Below are positions 1 through 4,041 of a stretch of 5,397 nt of DNA, one piece after another (position 1 is the first letter of the stretch; the number at the start of each line of letters is the position of its first letter). The notes beneath the pieces are model-generated. The model saw only the letters and a program-made list of their open reading frames with translations, made no database searches and had not been told where the DNA came from. Source of the DNA: Tannerella sp. (GTDB lineage: Bacteria > Bacteroidota > Bacteroidia > Bacteroidales > Tannerellaceae). A program made the position numbers and the translations under genes. The stretch is taken from assembly GCA_031275525.1 (NCBI GenBank), contig JAISOP010000057.1, positions 1 through 5,397 on the forward strand, given 5' to 3'.

Positions 1-83
1 CGGCGTAGATGCATTATCTACGTCGGCGTAGATGCACTATATACGTCAACGTAGATGCACTATATACGTCGGCGTACATGCAT
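1..83. repeat. 23-bp tandem repeat, about 3.6 copies, probably continuing past the left edge
   Basis: Three full units lie at 1-23, 24-46 and 47-69, with a partial fourth at 70-83. Units 1 and 2 differ at two positions, units 2 and 3 at two, and the partial copy differs from unit 1 at one of 14. Each unit carries a dyad of the form GTAGAT-n5-ATCTAC, perfect in unit 1 and with one mismatch in units 2 and 3. The period is not a multiple of three, and all three forward frames meet a stop by position 54, so this is not a protein repeat. There are no unique spacers, so it is not a CRISPR array. It looks like an intergenic minisatellite. An iteron-like protein-binding array is a less likely reading, because nothing else here suggests a replicon origin. 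Confidence 0.85.
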
Positions 84-102
84 AAGGTTCTTGGTGGTTC
101 CG

Positions 103-166
103 GTGTGAACAGGCATTCGATGCGGCTATTCACCCTTTCTCCCAATTCGTTCACACGCTAAAAGCG
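103..166. repeat. Nested inverted repeats (possible RNA or cruciform structure)
   Basis: GTGTGAAC at 103-110 is the exact reverse complement of GTTCACAC at 149-156. Inside it sits a small perfect hairpin, GCAT-TCG-ATGC, at 113-123. Immediately after it lies another, CGCT-AAA-AGCG, at 156-166. An outer stem enclosing one hairpin and followed by a second resembles a compact folded RNA. However, the stems are short, there is no T-tract to make this a terminator, and no known RNA family is recognised. Confidence 0.4.
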
Positions 167-260
167 CATTGGAGCGGGATGATTGCTTCCTTTGATGCAA
201 TGGCGACGGAGATACCCAGGAGGGCGGAACGGGGAGGAATCTACCGCCGCTCCCGCCCCC

Positions 261-298
261 CGTCTTTGATCCCTCCGGAAAAAAGACGCCGGAAAAAA
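261..298. repeat. Inverted repeat plus 10-bp direct repeat
   Basis: CGTCTTT at 261-267 pairs exactly with AAAGACG at 282-288. An inner TCC/GGA pairing (270-272 with 277-279) could extend the stem across a small internal loop. The 10-mer CCGGAAAAAA occurs at 275-284 and again at 289-298. On the + strand an A-run rather than a T-run follows, so it is not a canonical intrinsic terminator for a gene to the left. Confidence 0.4.
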
Positions 299-344
299 TA
301 AGTCATATACACAAAATCAATTCATATTCAACGTTTTATTTAGC

Positions 345-433
345 TTCCCTGCTGTTTTCAAATCCCGTTTTCCCCAAACGAAAGCCCCGATTTCACCTGT
401 TTCCCTGCTGTTACTCGACGAGAAACAACAGGG
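345..433. repeat. 12-bp direct repeat; second copy forms a 31-bp imperfect palindrome
   Basis: TTCCCTGCTGTT occurs at 345-356 and again at 401-412. The second copy continues into a palindrome whose arms are 403-417 and 419-433, centred on A418. Thirteen of 15 opposed positions are complementary; the mismatches are C408/A428 and A413/A423. No T-tract follows on either strand, so it is not an obvious terminator. It lies about 125 bp upstream of the proposed first promoter. It could be an operator, a remnant of a dispersed repeat, or an RNA hairpin. Confidence 0.6.
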
Positions 434-558
434 TAGGCATAGATCTGCTATACCTTAATTATTCTTCCTGCCCACATAATATCCAAAGTTCATCCACTTC
501 CAAATTTATGAGTACTGCATGATTTCAACGATTTAAACCATGATCAGTGATTATTCTT

Positions 559-566
559 TACTTTTG
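559..566 (+). promoter_or_regulatory. Bacteroidota-type -7 promoter box for the Nif3-like gene
   Basis: TACTTTTG matches the Bacteroidota sigma-factor -7 consensus TAnnTTTG exactly. The expected -33 TTTG is weak: the nearest T-run is TTTA at 532-535, about 23 bp upstream. Transcription would start near 572, leaving a leader of about 20 nt before the ATG at 594. The box lies inside the longer open frame that begins at 540, which argues against that upstream start. Confidence 0.6.
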
Positions 567-593
567 CACCAAACAAACCATTACAGTGAGAAA

Positions 594-1688
594 ATGAAAA
601 TAAAGGACATTCTAACCGAAATCGAGCGTCTTGCTCCTCTGCCTTTACAGGAAAGTTTTGATAATGCCGGCGTACAGACCGGAGATGTGGAACGGGAAGC
701 CAGCGGCGTGCTGATTTGCTTAGACGTGACGGAAGCCGTTGTCGATGAAGCCATAGAGAAAGGATGCAACCTGATTGTCTCCCATCATCCGCTGGCCTTC
801 AAGCCCTTCAAGTCGCTTACCGGGCGGACGTATGTCGAACGCTGCCTGATAAAAGCCTGCAAGCACGACCTCACGATTTATGCCGCCCATACCAATCTCG
901 ACAATGCCTGCGGAGGCGTCAATTACCGCTTAGCCGAACGGATTGGGCTTCAGCAGGTGCGCACGCTCAGCCCGCAGAAGGACGCGTTGCTGAAACTATC
1001 CGTATTTGTGCCCGAAGCCCATGCCGAGAGCGTCCGGAACGCCCTGTTCGACGCCGGCGCCGGACAGATCGGCAAATACGATTCATGTAGTTTCAACCTG
1101 ACGGGCGAAGGCACTTTCCGTGCCGGCGAAGACGCCCGGCCGTTCTGTGGCGAGAGGGGCAAGCTGCATCGAGAACGGGAGATACGCATTGAAACCATTC
1201 TGCCGGCCTTTTGCAGGAGCGCCGTTACCCGCGCGTTGCTTTCCGTCCATCCGTATGAGGAACCGGCATTCGACCTTTACCCCTTAAGTAACACGTGGGA
1301 CAGGGTCGGGTCGGGCATTATCGGCGAACTGTCCGGAAACGAGGAGGTACGTGATTTCCTGTTACGCATCCGGACGCTTTTTAAGGCGGACGGCCTCAGG
1401 TATTCGGATTTTTCCGGAACATCCGTCCGGCGGGTAGCCGTGTGCGGTGGCAGCGGCGCCTTCCTGATCCCGGATGCACTGGCGGCGGGCGCCGATGCGT
1501 TCATCACCGGAGAGGCGAAATACAATGACTTCTATGACGTGGAAGGACGGATGCTGCTGGTCGTTGCCGGTCACTACGAGACGGAAACAGACACAAAAGA
1601 CCTCTTCGTTGATCTCATATCAAAAAAATTCCCTACCTTTGCCGTGAAAATTTCAAATACAGAATCAAACCCAGTCAAATATTTATAG
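594..1688 (+). CDS. Nif3-like dinuclear metal-centre protein (YqfO/YbgI family, with inserted PII-like domain)
   Basis: A 364-residue cytoplasmic protein of the NIF3/DUF34 family, which forms toroidal hexamers carrying a two-metal site in each subunit. The exact reaction is unsettled; a hydrolase or GTP cyclohydrolase-like role has been proposed for relatives, so the name 'GTP cyclohydrolase 1 type 2' should be used with care. The family metal ligands are visible: His64-His65 in VSHHPLAF, Asp103 in HTNLDNA, and His327 and Glu331 in GHYETE. GGSG and GADAFITGE precede the last pair. Residues about 130-230 form the extra PII/CutA-like domain of the long form, ending with HPYEEPAFD (His219 onward), so the length fits the long class. 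The frame is open from ATG 540, but the ATG at 594 begins the typical MKIKDILTEIE start, and a promoter box lies between the two. The stop is three bases before the next gene, which implies co-transcription. Confidence 0.95.
   Translation: MKIKDILTEIERLAPLPLQESFDNAGVQTGDVEREASGVLICLDVTEAVVDEAIEKGCNLIVSHHPLAFKPFKSLTGRTYVERCLIKACKHDLTIYAAHTNLDNACGGVNYRLAERIGLQQVRTLSPQKDALLKLSVFVPEAHAESVRNALFDAGAGQIGKYDSCSFNLTGEGTFRAGEDARPFCGERGKLHREREIRIETILPAFCRSAVTRALLSVHPYEEPAFDLYPLSNTWDRVGSGIIGELSGNEEVRDFLLRIRTLFKADGLRYSDFSGTSVRRVAVCGGSGAFLIPDALAAGADAFITGEAKYNDFYDVEGRMLLVVAGHYETETDTKDLFVDLISKKFPTFAVKISNTESNPVKYL
1634..1641 (+). promoter_or_regulatory. Possible internal promoter box before the zinc-ribbon gene
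   Basis: TACCTTTG, inside the last codons of the Nif3-like gene, matches TAnnTTTG exactly and follows a run of seven A's (1622-1628). It lies 50 bp upstream of the next ATG. A convincing -33 TTTG is absent; the closest is GTTG at 1608-1611, about 22 bp away. Roughly one such match is expected by chance per strand in a window this size, so the call is weak. Confidence 0.25.
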
Positions 1689-1691
1689 GAA

Positions 1692-2450
1692 ATGGCCAAG
1701 AAAAAAGAGGTTACGGAAAAAGAATTTACTGTTGAAGAACGGCTGCATTCGCTATACCGGCTCCAACTGATTATGTCGGAAATTGATAAAATCAAGATAC
1801 TCCGGGGCGAACTTCCGTTGGAAGTTCAAGATTTGGAAGATGAAATTGCCGGTTTGGGAACGCGTCTTCAAAATTATCAGGCGGAAATCGAAGAAAACAA
1901 AAAAGCCGTGCTGGTACAGAAAAATAAGATTCTCGGATCGACAAATCTGATTGAAAAATACAAGACACAATTGGAAAATGTACGGAATAACCGGGAATTT
2001 GACAACTTGTCAAAGGAAATTGAATTTCAAGGTCTTGAGGTAGAATTTGCAGAGAAGAAAATCAAGGAATTCAGCGTCGCCATTGATGCCAAGAAAGATG
2101 AAATCAAGCAATGTAAAGCGCTGCTGGAAGGGAGAAAAGGTGACTTGGAACAGAAGAAGAGCGAGTTGAATGAAATCATTTCCGAGACGCGGCAGGAGGA
2201 AGACAAGTTGCGCGACAAGGCGAAGAAATTGGAGGAAACGATTGCCCCCCGCCTGCTGACGGCCTTCAAACGAATCCGCAAGGGCGCCCATAACGGCCTG
2301 GCGGTTGTGGATATTCAGCGCGACGCATGTAGCGGCTGTTTCAACAAGATTCCGCCGCAAAAGCAAATGGACATTAAGTTAAGAAAGAAAATCATTGTCT
2401 GCGAATATTGCGGACGCATCATGATTGACCCCGAACTGACCAACAAATAG
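1692..2450 (+). CDS. Coiled-coil protein with C-terminal C4-type zinc ribbon
   Basis: A 252-residue cytoplasmic protein with no signal peptide or membrane segment. Residues about 16-195 are heptad-like and rich in Lys, Glu, Leu and Ile, predicting a long antiparallel coiled coil. It includes the family-typical NNREFDNLSKEIE stretch (residues 99-111). The C-terminus holds four cysteines, CSGC (Cys213 and Cys216) and CEYC (Cys237 and Cys240), arranged as CxxC-n20-CxxC, a zinc ribbon of the DUF164/zf-RING_7 type. Relatives are widespread in bacteria, but their biochemical function is not firmly established; nucleic-acid binding is the usual inference from the ribbon. The start follows the preceding stop by three bases (TAGGAAATG), so translation is probably coupled. 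A strong terminator beginning 37 bp after the stop closes the two-gene unit. The gene is visibly more A-rich than its neighbours, as expected from its Lys/Glu content. Confidence 0.93.
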   Translation: MAKKKEVTEKEFTVEERLHSLYRLQLIMSEIDKIKILRGELPLEVQDLEDEIAGLGTRLQNYQAEIEENKKAVLVQKNKILGSTNLIEKYKTQLENVRNNREFDNLSKEIEFQGLEVEFAEKKIKEFSVAIDAKKDEIKQCKALLEGRKGDLEQKKSELNEIISETRQEEDKLRDKAKKLEETIAPRLLTAFKRIRKGAHNGLAVVDIQRDACSGCFNKIPPQKQMDIKLRKKIIVCEYCGRIMIDPELTNK

Positions 2451-2486
2451 GAAATAACCAATAATCGCTATCTGCCGCATCAGGCC

Positions 2487-2527
2487 AGGAATACAAATCC
2501 CGGATTTTGTATTCCTGTTTTTTTTTT
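2487..2527 (+). terminator. Strong intrinsic terminator after the zinc-ribbon gene
   Basis: AGGAATACAAA at 2487-2497 pairs perfectly over 11 bp with TTTGTATTCCT at 2506-2516, around an 8-nt loop. A single G and ten consecutive T's (2518-2527) follow. The stem is only moderately GC-rich, but the T-tract is ideal. There is no matching A-tract upstream, so it should act only on + strand transcripts. The last T is immediately followed by the ATG of tilS. Confidence 0.88.
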
Positions 2528-3859
2528 ATGATTTCCTCTATTCGCGCATACATCGTCAAATACCAGTTGCTTCAACCCGATGACAGGGTAATTGTCGGTG
2601 TGAGCGGCGGCGCCGATTCCGTCGCATTGCTGCACGTCCTGACACGTGCGGGCTATGCCTGTCTGGTTGCCCATTGCAATTTTCATTTGCGCGGCGCCGA
2701 GTCCGTCCGCGACGAACAGTTTGTCGCCCAGCTTGCCGCTTCCCTGCATCTGCCATTCTACAAAACAGATTTTGACACGGCCGGATACGCCGCTCGGAAA
2801 GGCATTTCTGTTGAAATGGCCGCCCGGGAACTGCGTTACCGATGGTTCGAGGAACTGAGGAACACGCATTTGGCACAGGCTATTGCCGTGGCGCATCACC
2901 GGGACGACAGCGTCGAAACGGTGTTACTCAACCTGATTCGGGGAACAGGCATCCGCGGACTGTGCGGCATCCGGCCGAAAAACGGCTACCTGATTCGCCC
3001 ATTCCTCCCGCTGAGCCGCCGGGACATCCTGCAATGGCTCTCCCGGCAACAATTGGCTTATCAAACCGACAGCAGTAACCTGTCGGACGAATATACGCGC
3101 AATTTTATTCGCCTGCGTCTCCTGCCCTTGATGGAAGAACTGAATCCTTCGGTCAGGGACGCCGTCACGCGGACAGCCCGGCATCTTTCCGGCATCGAAT
3201 CACTTTACGGGGATTGGATTGAAAAGGAGCGCGAACGCATCATGCCCGATGCGGAACACATCCACATTTATAAATTAATGCATTCGCCTGCGCCGCAGGT
3301 CATTTTATATGAACTTATTCGTCCGCACGGGTTCACGCGGGCACTTTCCGAATCACTCTTCGAATCGTTGCAGGGCGAACCGGGAAAAGTCTTTTATGCG
3401 CCAAACGCTTCTTGCCGGATTATTAAAGACCGTGACTTCCTTATAATTGCTCCCTGTCCGGCGAAAGAGGAGCGCGTTTATACGATTGGCGCGGATGATT
3501 CGCTAACGCAACCCGTCAGGTTAAGTACGCAAAAAAAAGCGATTGACGACTGTTTTGAAATAGAGAAAAACCCCTCCGTCGCATCGTTTGATTTCGATAA
3601 ACTTACGTTTCCGTTGACTTTACGCACCTGGCGGGAAGGCGACTGGTTTATTCCGTTCGGGATGCGTGGGCGTAAAAAGTTGAGCGACTACTTCACCGAC
3701 CGCAAGTTCAGTCTTGTCCGGAAAGAACGGACTTGGGTCCTTTGCTCAGGGAAAGACCTTATCTGGATTGCCGGCGAACGCATGGATAACCGGTACAGGA
3801 TTGAATCATCGACGAAATTTGCATTGATTGTGAATTTTTGTGACGACAATTTTTCGTAA
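2528..3859 (+). CDS. tilS: tRNA(Ile)-lysidine synthetase TilS
   Basis: A 443-residue cytoplasmic ATP-dependent enzyme that attaches lysine to C34 of the tRNA-Ile with anticodon CAU, so that it is charged with Ile and reads AUA; it is normally essential. The N-terminal N-type ATP-pyrophosphatase domain shows the PP-loop SGGADS (residues 26-31), HCNFHLRG (49-56) and AHHRDDSVET (122-131). It is followed by NFIRLRLLPLMEELNP, typical of the family's connecting region. The C-terminal TilS domain contains REGDWFIPFGMRGRKKLSD (GD at 371-372, KKLSD at 383-387) and a WIAGERMDNRYRI ending. Length and motifs are complete. The frame extends upstream to a TTG at 2507, but that codon lies inside the terminator hairpin, so the ATG at 2528 is preferred. 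No clear promoter is visible between the terminator and this ATG. Expression may therefore rely on read-through or on an unrecognised promoter. Confidence 0.97.
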   Translation: MISSIRAYIVKYQLLQPDDRVIVGVSGGADSVALLHVLTRAGYACLVAHCNFHLRGAESVRDEQFVAQLAASLHLPFYKTDFDTAGYAARKGISVEMAARELRYRWFEELRNTHLAQAIAVAHHRDDSVETVLLNLIRGTGIRGLCGIRPKNGYLIRPFLPLSRRDILQWLSRQQLAYQTDSSNLSDEYTRNFIRLRLLPLMEELNPSVRDAVTRTARHLSGIESLYGDWIEKERERIMPDAEHIHIYKLMHSPAPQVILYELIRPHGFTRALSESLFESLQGEPGKVFYAPNASCRIIKDRDFLIIAPCPAKEERVYTIGADDSLTQPVRLSTQKKAIDDCFEIEKNPSVASFDFDKLTFPLTLRTWREGDWFIPFGMRGRKKLSDYFTDRKFSLVRKERTWVLCSGKDLIWIAGERMDNRYRIESSTKFALIVNFCDDNFS

Positions 3860-3882
3860 TCTCAAAAAGATATGTACTTTTG
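3853..3882 (+). promoter_or_regulatory. Bacteroidota-type promoter for rho
   Basis: TACTTTTG at 3875-3882 matches TAnnTTTG exactly and is the same octamer as the promoter box of the first gene. TTCG at 3853-3856 is a 3-of-4 match to the -33 TTTG, with an 18-bp spacer. The -33 element overlaps the tilS stop codon region. The start point would be near 3889, giving rho its own mRNA with a leader of about 150 nt. Confidence 0.65.
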
Positions 3883-4041
3883 TCGCGTCTTATTCTACGA
3901 AGACAAACAGATAAATTCGATAATGTAGAAAAATAATCCTGTTACACAATTAATTATAATTTATTATTAACGAGGCAAGAACGATGAAAAGTATTGTTTT
4001 GTAAAACATTTTCAGAGTGTAATTGCCATTTATAAAGAAGT
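3883..4041 (+). promoter_or_regulatory. rho 5' leader, AT-rich with dyads
   Basis: This is the likely untranslated leader of rho. It contains TTCTAC (3893-3898) complementary to GTAGAA (3925-3930), an ATG immediately followed by TAG at 3923-3928, and a very AT-rich stretch at about 3945-3970. A TGTTTT-GT-AAAACA palindrome lies at 3995-4008. No riboswitch class is recognised. In E. coli, rho is autoregulated by Rho-dependent attenuation in its leader, so a regulatory leader is plausible here, but nothing in the sequence proves it. Confidence 0.4.
3984..4004 (+). CDS. Possible six-codon leader ORF (MKSIVL) upstream of rho
   Basis: ATG at 3984 opens a six-codon frame, MKSIVL, ending in TAA at 4002-4004, 37 bases before the rho ATG. 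GAGG at 3972-3975 lies eight bases upstream and could serve as a weak ribosome binding site, although Bacteroidota often do not need one. The frame's last two codons and its stop sit in the TGTTTT/AAAACA palindrome. So short a frame arises easily by chance, and no conservation can be checked here. Confidence 0.18.
   Translation: MKSIVL

Larger units (their letters stand above)
84..558. other. Intergenic region with no recognisable gene, rich in inverted repeats
   Basis: No reading frame of useful length or with family-like sequence is visible on either strand, and I do not recognise a tRNA, tmRNA, SRP, RNase P or 6S signature. The left part (about 90-300) is GC-rich in places and contains several short perfect dyads. 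The right part (about 300-558) is AT-richer and looks like an ordinary promoter-proximal spacer, apart from one large palindrome. It could hold an unannotated structured RNA or the 3' flank of a gene lying off the left edge. The sequence alone does not decide between these. Confidence 0.6.

Noticed and set aside
1..83. CRISPR array
   Set aside because: The units are contiguous with no unique spacers, and no cas gene is present.
274..298. Intrinsic terminator of an upstream + strand gene
   Set aside because: The TCCGG/CCGGA stem is short and is followed by A's rather than T's on the + strand.
540..593. N-terminal extension of the Nif3-like protein
   Set aside because: A promoter box lies within it, and the residues do not resemble the family N-terminus.
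764..1090. A 108-codon alternative + strand frame inside the Nif3-like gene
   Set aside because: It overlaps the conserved metal-ligand region in a different frame, is Arg/Pro-rich like typical GC-driven shadows, and has no motif.
2010..2366. A 118-codon minus-strand frame opposite the zinc-ribbon gene
   Set aside because: It is the shadow of a Lys/Glu-rich coiled coil, whose antisense reads as Leu/Phe-rich. It has no independent evidence.
2507..2527. TTG start giving tilS seven extra residues
   Set aside because: It would begin inside the terminator stem and read through the T-tract as Phe codons. The ATG at 2528 gives the normal TilS N-terminus.
2480..2899. A 139-codon minus-strand frame opposite the start of tilS
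   Set aside because: It overlaps the terminator and the conserved PP-loop coding region of tilS, shows no family motif, and has no promoter of its own that I can see.
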